This document shows positions 24,810 through 33,405 of a DNA stretch of 64,000 bases, piece by piece; position 1 is the stretch's first letter, and every line of letters starts with the position of its first letter. Source of the stretch: Terebella lapidaria (Eukaryota; Annelida; Polychaeta; Terebellida; Terebellidae); the NCBI GenBank assembly GCA_949152475.1, contig OX424564.1:3100001-3164000 (forward strand), written 5' to 3'. Below the pieces are notes generated by a model, which saw only the letters and a program-made list of their open reading frames with translations, ran no database searches and was not told the DNA's origin. The translations under genes and the position numbers were made by a program.

Positions 24810-24935
24810 CCGGCCGGACGCCCCTGGTCCCGGGACAACCTCTTATATGGCCAGACTGAGGTTGGGATTTACGTCCGCTACGGGAGAAGCGCCTTCCCAC
24901 GGATTTGGGGAGCTGGCTCTGGACGCGGGGATAGT
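24810..24935 (+). promoter_or_regulatory. Strongly conserved non-coding block after pol
   Basis: This block, including cctcttatatggccagactg, is far more alike between elements 1 and 2 (54365-54485, only a few differences in about 120 bp) than the sequence around it. It contains a TATA-like cttatatgg. It could be an internal promoter or a processing signal for the downstream coding region. The function is inferred only. Confidence 0.4.
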
Positions 24936-25039
24936 GTCCGCAGATGAGGACTAATGTCCGCGGTTCGTCCGCGTGACTCGTCCGGCGTCCGCGGCGCTTT
25001 AAGATGATGCACTTCGGTGTAGTTATCCCCCGTGAGCCA

Positions 25040-25588
25040 TTACTATAATTGCGGTTATAGTAAATTAAGGTTTCTTACGTAGGAAACCGACTATCCATTA
25101 CGATAATGGAGCGGTTGTTAAGTCCGCGCGTGCGGACCAGCCGCGGCAGCGGGTGACGCTCGTTCTCGTCCGGATCGTACCTTACAATACGCGGTCCGGC
25201 CGGAATGACCGGAACCCCGGCCTCCTTCTAAGAAGGGGGTCGTATATTACATGCGCAACACTTGTGGTGGCTTCTAATTCCAATTTCATCTTCATTGGAT
25301 AAGGGCAATACGCCGTACAATGGTAGACGTCCGGCCTGGACTCCGTCCGCGGGCAGCTCCGGACGTCCGCCGGCTATTGCTTTCACCATCTTTGGGCGCC
25401 TCTAATTGGGGCGCCGGTATGAAGGGTTCGCTCCCTAACCATTGCGGTTATGGACCATGCCGGCTCCGCGTCTAATCTATTGGCTCCGCGCTCCGGTAGT
25501 CGTTTGAGGAGGCTCTGGGCTGGACCGGGCACCGCTCCGCGGCCGGGCAGTACGTCGGGGATGCTAGTGGGCGCTTTGCAAACGCCCA
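25040..25588 (+). ncRNA. Stem-loop array in the spacer of element 1
   Basis: A chain of short perfect hairpins between pol and the extra coding region. Stems: 25040-25048/25055-25063 (9 bp), 25069-25076/25081-25088, 25094-25100/25104-25110 (triloop), 25221-25228/25232-25239 (triloop), 25279-25284/25294-25299, 25326-25334/25359-25367, a three-way unit closed by 25413-25421/25456-25464 with two inner hairpins, and 25568-25573/25583-25588. Element 2 keeps the stems but differs in the loops, with paired changes in several stems. This is probably an RNA element acting in translation, export or packaging; the role is inferred. Confidence 0.65.
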
Positions 25589-26134
25589 TAGGGCGCCCGA
25601 TTGTCTGTCCGGACGTCATGGGTATGCCGATCGCCCTGTAAGCGTGCCAGCGGCTATGGGGAGTGATTTTGTTTATTTTCCATCTCATTTATTATTTATG
25701 GGAGGATTATAAGCCACAAGTGTGTGCGTGTTTCCCGTGGAAATGCTATTCTTACTCATTTATCCCATATATGAGAAAGTTTAGTGATATATCTTTTCCC
25801 TGGTGCAATAGAGAGTAAGAAATCGGGAGATTTCTGCTTTCGCAAGAGGGGTGTAGGAGATTGTGTACATTGTATCGAAGGCTGTATGCCGTGATCTATG
25901 AAAAGCATGCAAGCGGTGGTGGATTTATTTTCATTGCTGCTTGAGCGGTGTTAAATTTTTTATTTATCGCTGCTGATAGGGTGACATAATCGTAACACCC
26001 ACAAGTAGTTTGGCTTTTTGATACATTGTATACAATCTTTAACCTGCGAGGGTAATTAACTTCACGTCATTGATCGCCAGTGCGAAAGCTATTGCTAATG
26101 ACTGCTGTTAATTACTGTAGTATTTTAGCGGGTT

Positions 26135-26197
26135 CCCCCGGGATGGCTTGTGTACACAAGCCACCCGTATACATGGCACGATAGGAGTCACCGGGGG
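26135..26197 (+). ncRNA. Two-tier stem-loop upstream of the extra coding region
   Basis: The outer stem CCCCCGG (26135-26141) pairs with CCGGGGG (26191-26197). It encloses the inner palindrome 26145-26162 (GGCTTGTG...AAGCC). In element 2 the inner stem is GGCCA/TGGCC (55614-55618/55626-55630). Two adjacent pairs have changed on both sides while the outer stem is kept. Confidence 0.6.
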
Positions 26198-26363
26198 GAG
26201 ATGCGTGTATGGGAATGCGGGAGTGTAAACCGTCCTTTTGTCTGACGATCGGGTAGATGCAGTGAATAGACGTTTCCACGGGAACGCGTCATACGATGCG
26301 TGTGCAGTATAACTGCCAACACTTGCTGCCTATAATCGATGTAACTCGACACCTTCTGGTCAT

Positions 26364-26436
26364 TCAAGCGCTCGGCACTGGTGGAGACGGATCTGCGGAT
26401 CTGACTCCCAGTGTTTACGGCGTTTAGAGCGCTTGA
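26364..26436 (+). ncRNA. Hairpin directly before the extra-region start codon
   Basis: The 10-bp stem TCAAGCGCTC (26364-26373) with GAGCGCTTGA (26427-26436) encloses CACTGG (26376-26381) with CCAGTG (26408-26413) and an inner GATC/GATC loop. It ends one base before the ATG at 26438. Element 2 keeps the inner stem exactly and the outer stem with one mismatch and a wobble (55842-55851/55902-55911), again just before an ATG. Confidence 0.6.
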
Positions 26437-26437
26437 T

Positions 26438-28750
26438 ATGTCTGAGAGTAGTGACGGTTGGGAAGGTGATGTAGGGAGGGAAGAGGGGTCTCTTGAGCGC
26501 GGTAATTCGTACTCGAGACCCCAGTCTAGGCCCGAGGAGGATGACCGCGAGGACATCCCTCGGGGAGCCTATGTGGGTTCTGAGGAATCCAGCTCCGGCT
26601 CCGGTTCTTACACAGGAACCGAGTCCGAGAGCGAGGTCGCGGAGGACCGCCCCGCAGAGAGTGACTCGGCCACGCCAGGCGCTGAGCAGCTCTTAAATCC
26701 GTCGCCTTTTCCTCGTATGGAAGAGGTGATGGACTGCGGTGGTGCGGGACTCGTGGATGTAGACATTGAGTTGCATCCGCACCCGGAGATGCTTGCGTCT
26801 TTGGGTGCGGATGAGAGTACTCGTGCGGAAACCCGTCCGGATGGCCGTAGCCGTCCGGACACCGGTTCTGCCGAGAACTCCTCGGTGTCCGCACCTGCGG
26901 AGTCTGGTCCGCACGACCAGAAGGCCCCTGGGACTTGGGCGGAGCAGGTTGACGCGGCTGAGGAAGCCGCATCCCAAGCGCCGCCTCAGGGACAGGAGTC
27001 TGGCTCGAAGGAGACCGAGAACCGAGATGACGGGTTTACATCGCCCGTCTCTAGGCGTACTCGCCGTCGAGCCCGGGAGATTGCCCAGAAGCAGTGGAGA
27101 GCCCAGCAAGAGCTGGAAGCCGCTGACCGCGGGCAATCTGAGGCCGGATCCGACCCGGACCCGGCCTCCTCGCCTCCGAAGAAGAAGAAGCGGCCGCACC
27201 GGAAAAAGAAGTCCGGCGGCCCCTCGCCTCAAGCCGGATCGAAGTCCGGAGGACCTAAGCCACTGGCGCCTAAGCCGGGCGGCCAGAAAGGGTCCTCCGC
27301 CAAACCCGGAGTCGCCAAGACGCCTAATCCCTCGGGATCTGGTGCGGGCGGCGCCTCCGCGGGATCCGGCCCAGGCGCGGGAGGTTCCTGTAAGCGGGTG
27401 CCTATCCAGGCACCGAAAGGAACCTCCTCTTCTTCTCCCTCCGGTACCAAGAAACCTACCGGAGCTGCGGAGGTGGGGTCGAGTCCAGTGGACAGAGGGC
27501 GTCCCGTGCCGAAGGAGGGAGATCTTCGTTTAGAACTCCTCCGGAAGCGCGCGGAGCAAGACGGGGTCCACCTGTCTGACGCCGCACTGGAAGCGGGACG
27601 GCGGTCCTTCGTTGCGCAGCAACAGAGGGCCGCGCCCCCGCGCGGGAAGAGTGTGCCCCGACAAACCAGGTCGGAGAAGCGTTCGGGGGCGGCCAAAAAC
27701 AAGAAACGGTCGTCCTCGGAGCAGCCCTCTATCCAGAGGCTGCGGGCCGAAATGGGCCCCGAACTCCCTGGAGTCCGTCAGGGACACATGTTCCTCCCGC
27801 GCTATGGCAGGGATCCGCAAGGGCGCCGCACAGCGGCGGCCGGCGCGGCGGCCGACACGCCTTTCACACGGCCTCGTCCACTCACGGACGAGGAGCGTGT
27901 CGGGTTGCCGCCCGAGACAGAGGAGGGCGTAATATGCCAACTCTGTCCGAAATCCCTGGACGGGTATGAGGACCCGCACCGTGCGCTCAACCGGGATCGT
28001 AGGTATCCTACCTACGACCACTTGATTCGACATATTGTGGGGTACCACTACCCCTGGATGCAAATGTTCGTTTGCAAGAGGTGCTACTCCAGCAGACCTC
28101 AGCAACGATATTTCGCCAGTTTGGAGGCCCTGAATGATCACCGCTCGGGTGCACACCGCGGTGAGGGACTTCATACCGTTGGTAATGAAGTGGGGCCTGT
28201 ATTCAATTTTGGATACATACCACCGAGGGTGGCGTCGTTCATGACTACGTCAGGAACGGCGAATCACCGATTCTTTCACTGGGGTCCATGGCGCTTTGCA
28301 CAGCGCATCATGGACGATGCCTGGAAGGAGTCTGGCGTTGTGTCCGCGGGCTCGAGCTACACCGCTCGCCTGACGGCGACAATGGGCCAGACCCCGGCGG
28401 AGTTCCAGGCGGCGGAAGCCGCCCGGACAGCAGCAGAGGCTGTCCGTGAACCGCCGGTGATCCAGGCCGGTGAAGAACGGCACCGGGTGACCATGATCGT
28501 GTCGGAGATGCCGCAGATCGCGGCCAAGACACGAGTGGCTACTCCTAAGCCGCGCCCCCAGCCGAAGACTCAGGGGAAGAGCTCATCCGCCGGAAAGGCT
28601 CCGGCCGGGACGACGCCCCTGCAGTCTCCGGGTGCGCTGACTCAGGAGGACTACCCGGGCTTGCGTGTCCGTCTGAGGGACGGGTGGTGGCAGACACCTC
28701 TGCCTCCTCGAGTACCACGTCGGTGGTCCCGCCAAGGACCCCACGCGTGA
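26438..28750 (+). CDS. Extra coding region of element 1: paired C2H2-like finger protein
   Basis: Open from ATG 26438 (MSESSDGWEG) for about 770 residues. I chose this start over 26411 because element 2 has MSETSDG at the equivalent place. The acidic Ser/Glu-rich N-terminus is followed by TWAEQVDAAEEAASQ, DDGFTSPVSRRTRRRAREIA (about 205-225) and Lys/Arg/Pro/Gly-rich stretches (KKKKRPHRKKKSGG). Two finger-like modules lie at about residues 500-575: CQLC...HLIRHIVGYH and CKRC...ALNDHRSGAH. There is no signal peptide or membrane segment, so it is not an envelope gene. It looks like a nucleic-acid-binding nuclear protein. Equivalent sequence in element 2 shows it belongs to the family. I know no named homologue. 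Fossil copy. Confidence 0.65.
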   Translation: MSESSDGWEGDVGREEGSLERGNSYSRPQSRPEEDDREDIPRGAYVGSEESSSGSGSYTGTESESEVAEDRPAESDSATPGAEQLLNPSPFPRMEEVMDCGGAGLVDVDIELHPHPEMLASLGADESTRAETRPDGRSRPDTGSAENSSVSAPAESGPHDQKAPGTWAEQVDAAEEAASQAPPQGQESGSKETENRDDGFTSPVSRRTRRRAREIAQKQWRAQQELEAADRGQSEAGSDPDPASSPPKKKKRPHRKKKSGGPSPQAGSKSGGPKPLAPKPGGQKGSSAKPGVAKTPNPSGSGAGGASAGSGPGAGGSCKRVPIQAPKGTSSSSPSGTKKPTGAAEVGSSPVDRGRPVPKEGDLRLELLRKRAEQDGVHLSDAALEAGRRSFVAQQQRAAPPRGKSVPRQTRSEKRSGAAKNKKRSSSEQPSIQRLRAEMGPELPGVRQGHMFLPRYGRDPQGRRTAAAGAAADTPFTRPRPLTDEERVGLPPETEEGVICQLCPKSLDGYEDPHRALNRDRRYPTYDHLIRHIVGYHYPWMQMFVCKRCYSSRPQQRYFASLEALNDHRSGAHRGEGLHTVGNEVGPVFNFGYIPPRVASFMTTSGTANHRFFHWGPWRFAQRIMDDAWKESGVVSAGSSYTARLTATMGQTPAEFQAAEAARTAAEAVREPPVIQAGEERHRVTMIVSEMPQIAAKTRVATPKPRPQPKTQGKSSSAGKAPAGTTPLQSPGALTQEDYPGLRVRLRDGWWQTPLPPRVPRRWSRQGPHA

Positions 28751-29144
28751 CTCCCTCGGTGGCGAGCAGTAGCGGACGTGCGGTACCTCTCTCGAGGTCG
28801 GCGTCCGCGTCCTCGTTGGTAGTTGAGGGGACGTCCGCAGGGTGGCAAAGCACCGCCTCCCTGGACTTGGACCCCCTCGACGCCACGGCGGACGTACGCC
28901 GGAGGCTCGGTCCCACGACCGCCAGCGTCTACGAGACTTTCCGCGAGTCTGTAGGCCAGGCGGTCGGCCATCGTCGCGATGGTATGGACCGGATCCCCGG
29001 TGACCCGGCGTTGGTGAACCTGCCGGTGCCCCGAGCCATTCGTGACTTGGGGTCCGCAGGTGTAGCCGCGTTGGTCCGCGCTCGGGAGGAGCACCCCTGG
29101 GATCACCCCAGCGTGGTCGACTCACCCGAGCGGCGGAGTACCTT

Positions 29145-29858
29145 GTGGCGGAGATGGACAGCTCTCTGGATCGGTTCAGCCGGTGCCGCGCCGAGGCCTC
29201 CCGTGTCGCATGCGATCTCGCATACGACCAGGGCCTCATGGAAGGCACCCGGCGGAGCCTAGAGAGCTACCGGACTTTGTCGGCCGTCATTGAGCGGCGC
29301 GCGTTCGACCAGGGTCGGACCGCCGCTCTTGCCGAGCAGTCCGGGGCGTCCGCCCCCGCCCCAGAGGTAGCCGCACGGATGGAGCACCTGGAGGCTGAGA
29401 ATGAGCAGCTACGGCGTCGTCTTGACGAAGCCGAGGCCGCTCGGACTCGCCTACTCCAGGGCGTTGATGACCCCGAGTCGTCCGCCCTGAACCAGGCGGC
29501 TCTCCGGCGCGCGGATGCCGCTTTGGAGCTGGCCATCTACCCATACCTAGTCCAGGTGTGGGGAGAACGGACGGCTGGTCCACAGCGCACCCGCGATACG
29601 GTGGAGATGTTCCGCGCCATTGCCGATCTCGGCGCGACCTCTCTACCGGCCTCCGTCGTGATGGCTCCGTCAGGACCCGGATTGCAGGGCTCACCACAGA
29701 AGCCCATGCAAGCTCCACCGGGCCTGCCTCATCCGCCCGTGCAACCGGCTTTCACTATGCCGGCTCCGCTGCTTCCGCGGCGTAGGGACCCGTCACCGCC
29801 GCCAGACCCCAAGACAGGCGGCACGGATGAGGAGCTAATGACCACGGAGGAAGGCTAG
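29145..29858 (+). CDS. Extra coding region of element 1: coiled-coil frame
   Basis: An open frame of 237 codons, beginning MAEMDSSLDRFSRCRAEASR. It contains a leucine-rich coiled coil (MEHLEAENEQLRRRLDEAEA, residues about 83-102) and an AALELAIYPYLVQVWGERT helix-like block. The tail is Pro-rich and the end acidic. Element 2 has matching sequence at about 57980-58625. Probably an oligomerisation part of the extra protein system. Function unknown. Fossil copy. Confidence 0.55.
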   Translation: MAEMDSSLDRFSRCRAEASRVACDLAYDQGLMEGTRRSLESYRTLSAVIERRAFDQGRTAALAEQSGASAPAPEVAARMEHLEAENEQLRRRLDEAEAARTRLLQGVDDPESSALNQAALRRADAALELAIYPYLVQVWGERTAGPQRTRDTVEMFRAIADLGATSLPASVVMAPSGPGLQGSPQKPMQAPPGLPHPPVQPAFTMPAPLLPRRRDPSPPPDPKTGGTDEELMTTEEG

Positions 29859-29964
29859 GGCACTAGCCTCATCGCTGCACGTGTGCGGCGGCGTGCCGGA
29901 GTCGCTCCCGCGGCTCCGCCCTGCCTCAGACCCGTTCTGCGGATCTGAGGAGCCGGCCGGCAGA

Positions 29965-30350
29965 GGTACTATCACTTTTGATCACTCGGTGTGTCGTTTT
30001 ACAAAATTTCTAAATTTAAAGTCTAACCTTAAAGATATTCCAAAGACTCGGCACACCGTCCTTTTATAATGGATGACCTTCCGAGGTCATCACACGGTTT
30101 TGGACCACCTCGGTCAAAATTTTAGCTTGTTTATGAGGATTTATTCAAAATTGCAAAGCGCGTTATAGTTCACTCCGCAAGTCCGGGGGTAGTTCCCCAT
30201 TCTTCCAAAAGGGACTCTTAAAGTCCTAGTGTTTGCGCCGTGACTTCCGGGTGTTGCCATCTTGCCTTCTTCCGGACCCCGCCATGCGAAGCCTTCGTCG
30301 GGTTTTGGCTGTTTTGGGCGCGGGCGGAACATGTTGGGGACCAACATTGT
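29965..30350 (+). promoter_or_regulatory. Conserved 3' leader of element 1
   Basis: An AT-richer stretch kept between the two elements (58750-59135 in element 2). It includes the palindrome gatgaccttccgaggtcatc at 30072-30091, whose 8-bp stem is kept in element 2 (58854-58873) with a changed loop. This is probably the 3' untranslated region with a stem-loop. Confidence 0.5.
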
Positions 30351-30360
30351 AAGAAGGGGG
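30351..30360 (+). promoter_or_regulatory. Polypurine tract of element 1
   Basis: aagaaggggg, three bases before the 3' LTR. It is identical in type to that of element 2 and would be the plus-strand primer. Confidence 0.85.
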
Positions 30361-30363
30361 TAA

Positions 30364-31099
30364 TGTGGCGATTTTGCCCTAAGCACGCAGCAGGTGATTG
30401 TAAACATAAATGCCATTTATGTGGCCTTTTCGTACTTGGCCTTGTTTTGACATGCTCCGTTCGAGCGTGCGTTGCCACGGCGACGTATTGTAATTTACGT
30501 TCCAGTAAACTATAACAATGGATCGATTAAACCTCGCGTGCGCCCTACAGTTTCTGGTGTATTATATATACAATGGAAGCGACTCGTTCGAGGAGATTGT
30601 CCAAGATCGAGAGACAGGACGCACACGAGGCTCACCATGAGCTTTGTGTTCCCTGTTTGTGAGTAGTGGGCTCCTAGAGCCCTGGGGACGATTTCCATGG
30701 GGAGGCCCGGGCTGGGAGAGACAAGTTGCTGACTCGGGGGCCTTCGGCCCTGTGGATCGCCAGCTCTCTCCCTTCCCGGGACGTGTGACAGAGGCTCTGG
30801 CCAGCATGTCGGACTATACGGGGTTCCGTCCCCGAGGCAGCCCGCGGCTCGCCACGCCCCGCCAGTTAACACCGTAGGGATGAACTAGTTTCTGAACGGT
30901 GTCCGTAGGCCTGGGAGTGTCGGGTGGGCTGTTACCTGGTTACCGTTAATGCTGAAGTAGTTACCGTGTCCGCCGCGACCTCCGGTGAGCGGCCCTGCCG
31001 CAAGGATCCGGAATAGCGGATGCGCGTCCGCAAGGACTCGGATGAGAGAGGACTATCCTCGAGGATCCCGAAGAGCGGACGGTAGTCAATAACTTTACA
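30364..31099 (+). repeat. 3' LTR of element 1
   Basis: 736 bp, about 99 percent identical to the 5' LTR and followed by the CAAG target duplication. Confidence 0.95.
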
Positions 31100-31103
31100 C
31101 AAG

Positions 31104-32220
31104 TCTGGCACTTTGGAGTTGGTAAAGCTTGTAGCATGTCAAGCTTTGCACACATCTATGCCTTGCATGGTATATTATATTCCCTGCGGGTCCACCTCCT
31201 CGGACTGCAGTCTTTTTTGCAGTGACACAAGATGACATCCAGTGGATTTGATGGGCCTGCTGGAAGGTCAGTCTGTATTTGGAGACGTTGATGATATACC
31301 ACCCCCCCCCCCCCCCCCCCAGTCAGCTGGCCTCACGTTATTGCAAGTTCATGCCCTTTGCATTACCCGATAGTGAACACGAAAGCTGTGGTACATAGAC
31401 ATGTAGCATTTGTGGTCCCGATGCAGAGCTGTTCTTCGCTATCTTGTCACAAAACCTTTGATGGTGTCCGAAGTTGTCAATCCCTTCATCTTCAGCACCT
31501 CCGTACAATGATACCAAAGCTTCATCTCCTGTAATTGTTATGGCTTGCTTTGTTTGGTCAAAGGTGGTGAATGTAGCTCACAGAAACGGTCATAGGTTTT
31601 TCACTTGCTCACAGAAACGGTCATAGCTTTTTGGTTTCTTGGCTTCCAGTCTCCTCCCGATCCAAAGAGAGGGCAGGTTGTGTAACATCCTTGTATTGAG
31701 AGGATGAACACAGATGGTCGCATACATTTGGCCCGGCAACTCTTGACAATATATTGAATCATCCCGTCTGTGTTGGCTTGTTGGATTCTGGTGCCATGAA
31801 TAAGTCATGTACAATATCATCAAGTCTATTTCAAGCATAGTTCAGCATAACGGATCAGGCGAATCAACAAGTTGGTGCATTCCCTTGTCAGTCCTGTTTC
31901 CTACTATTCCCTGGAGCTGAAGACATTACTGTTTCAGTTATCAGCCTACGTGGAATACAACCAGCTACCCATGTGCTACTCAGGGGATATATGAAGCACT
32001 CAGGGGATATATGAAGCACTGCTTGTTGCCTGAGCTGCTGTGCAGTCTCCCACAGTAATCAGTCTCTGATTCCATACCATACTTGGTCTTCATGGTTGTT
32101 CTAGATGCAAGTATCCTGGCTCGATCACCGTTTTTCTTCTCACTGACTTCCCAAACCATCGAGTTAAGAAATTTCTGACCATTTTCTCCTAATTTTTCAA
32201 CATCGACTCCATCTCATGCT
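31104..32220. other. Old mixed sequence with poly(C) run
   Basis: No gene was recognised. It holds a run of 19 C at 31302-31320, a doubled 20-bp motif (actcaggggatatatgaagc, 31979-32018) and a block at 31690-31760 that is an inverted, diverged copy of 33262-33325 (atgtatgcgaccat-tg-tgttcatcc). This is probably degraded transposon DNA. Confidence 0.45.
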
Positions 32221-32573
32221 GAGGGCGAGATGGCCGAGTGGTTACGTGCGAGCGCTTAGTCGCTCAATTTGAACCAACAGCTATCGCCGGCGTGGGTTCG
32301 ATCCTACGTCGGGCCGCATGTGCGGTAATTGTAGGGGGATTTTCTCCCTGCCCTCACACCTGGCAGTGTGCCCGTGACTCGGATATCACGTAAAATGGAG
32401 GTCCCATCTCTAAAAAATGTTGTAAAGGGATGTAACAGACCCCTCTGGGAACGACATTTACCCTGGCAGTGACCACTCTCAGAGGACTAAATTCCAAATT
32501 GTGAAGCGCTTTGATAATGTGTATAACGTTGATAAAGCGCTATATGAGAACCGGTTATTATTATTATTATTAT
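32221..32573 (+). mobile_element. tRNA-derived SINE with LINE-like tail
   Basis: The 5' head has a polymerase III A box, TGGCCGAGTGG (32231-32241), and B box, GGTTCGATCC (32295-32304), about 55 bp apart as in tRNA-Ser/Leu-like heads. The 3' part contains gaagcgctttga...gataaagcgctatatgagaac followed by (TTA)n (32554-32573). That is the ending seen in L2/CR1-type LINEs, so mobilisation by such a LINE is likely. The A/B boxes look intact. No clear target duplication. Confidence 0.8.
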
Positions 32574-33405
32574 CTCGAGCTGTTATCCTATACCAATATT
32601 GAACAATGGTATGCATTGATTGTTAGTGAACAAATCGCTGTCTCTGAGATCAATGATGTCCAAAGAACATCTGACATTGACTTTGTCCTGTATCTGGAGT
32701 GTCCTTGTGTTGGTCACTAGTTTCTAATGGTTACTGCTGAATTGACTGAATGGATGGTTACACAATCTTACTTGAACATAACGTTTGAACCCACAGTAAG
32801 TGTTGGGTCTGACACCTGACTCAAATCTGACATTAGAGCTCTTTACACTGATCAGGACCTGTGATTACTGAATCGGTGAACCGAACTAAAATGTGTTGTA
32901 CTCCGCGGTTACCCAGGCCTAGAGGTTCCATGTTTGAAATTCAGTATCAGCAACTAAAGCTGATACTCATCTTCTGTCGTGTCAGTGCATTTTGACAAAG
33001 GAATAATCAAACCAGTCGAGAAATGAGGCATACCTTAAAGATCCAGGCAACCAGCTACGCTTCATACAATAGCAGAGAGTTGGTTGCTGTATGACTGCCA
33101 CGATGCAGATATACACTGATAGATCAACCAAAAGCTTGAAAGGACACAGTAATGTTTACACTGACTGGTTCATGCTCATCGTCATCCTGAAATGGACGCA
33201 GATGATCTCATGATACCAGAACGCAAGTAGTCAGCAGAAAAGAAACAACTCCATTCCATGGAAAAGTCTCGAGAGTTGCTGGGTCCATCAACATGTATGC
33301 GACCATTTGCTGTTCATCCGTTCAATCAATCGATCAATCAATCAATCAACAACCTACCACCGTTTTGGATAAAGAAGGTTTGGCAGTCAAGGAACAAAGA
33401 ACACC
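32574..33405. other. No gene recognised
   Basis: AT-rich sequence with a short (atca)n run near 33325-33348 and the right partner (33262-33325) of the inverted pair described at 31690-31760. Confidence 0.45.

Larger units (their letters stand above)
15741..31099 (+). mobile_element. Large Ty3/gypsy element 1 with extra coding region
   Basis: A 15.4-kb LTR retrotransposon. LTRs of 736 bp begin TGTGGCG and end TTTACA and are flanked by a 4-bp duplication, CAAG, at 15737-15740 and 31100-31103. Order: 5' LTR, tRNA-His-type primer site, gag with zinc knuckle, pol (protease, RT, RNase H, integrase), a 1.9-kb structured spacer, an extra coding region, a conserved 3' leader, polypurine tract and 3' LTR. 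The two LTRs differ at about 7 of 736 sites (about 1 percent), so the insertion is young. It looks nearly whole in layout but is broken, with a handful of breaks and about three internal direct duplications. It is strongly GC- and CpG-rich against an AT-rich background. Confidence 0.95.

Noticed and set aside
25122-25137. GTCCGC/GCGGAC hairpin as part of the conserved array
   Set aside because: It pairs in element 1 but the corresponding bases in element 2 do not, so it was left out of the conserved set.
25395-25415. GGCGCC/GGCGCC stem in the spacer
   Set aside because: The palindrome exists in element 1 only. Element 2 has unrelated sequence on one side.
26438-28750. Extra coding region as a viral envelope gene
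   Set aside because: There is no signal peptide, transmembrane helix or cysteine-rich ectodomain. Finger motifs and basic stretches point to nucleic-acid binding.
32221-32310. Functional tRNA gene
   Set aside because: A and B boxes are present, but the acceptor ends do not pair and the sequence continues into a SINE body with a TTA tail.
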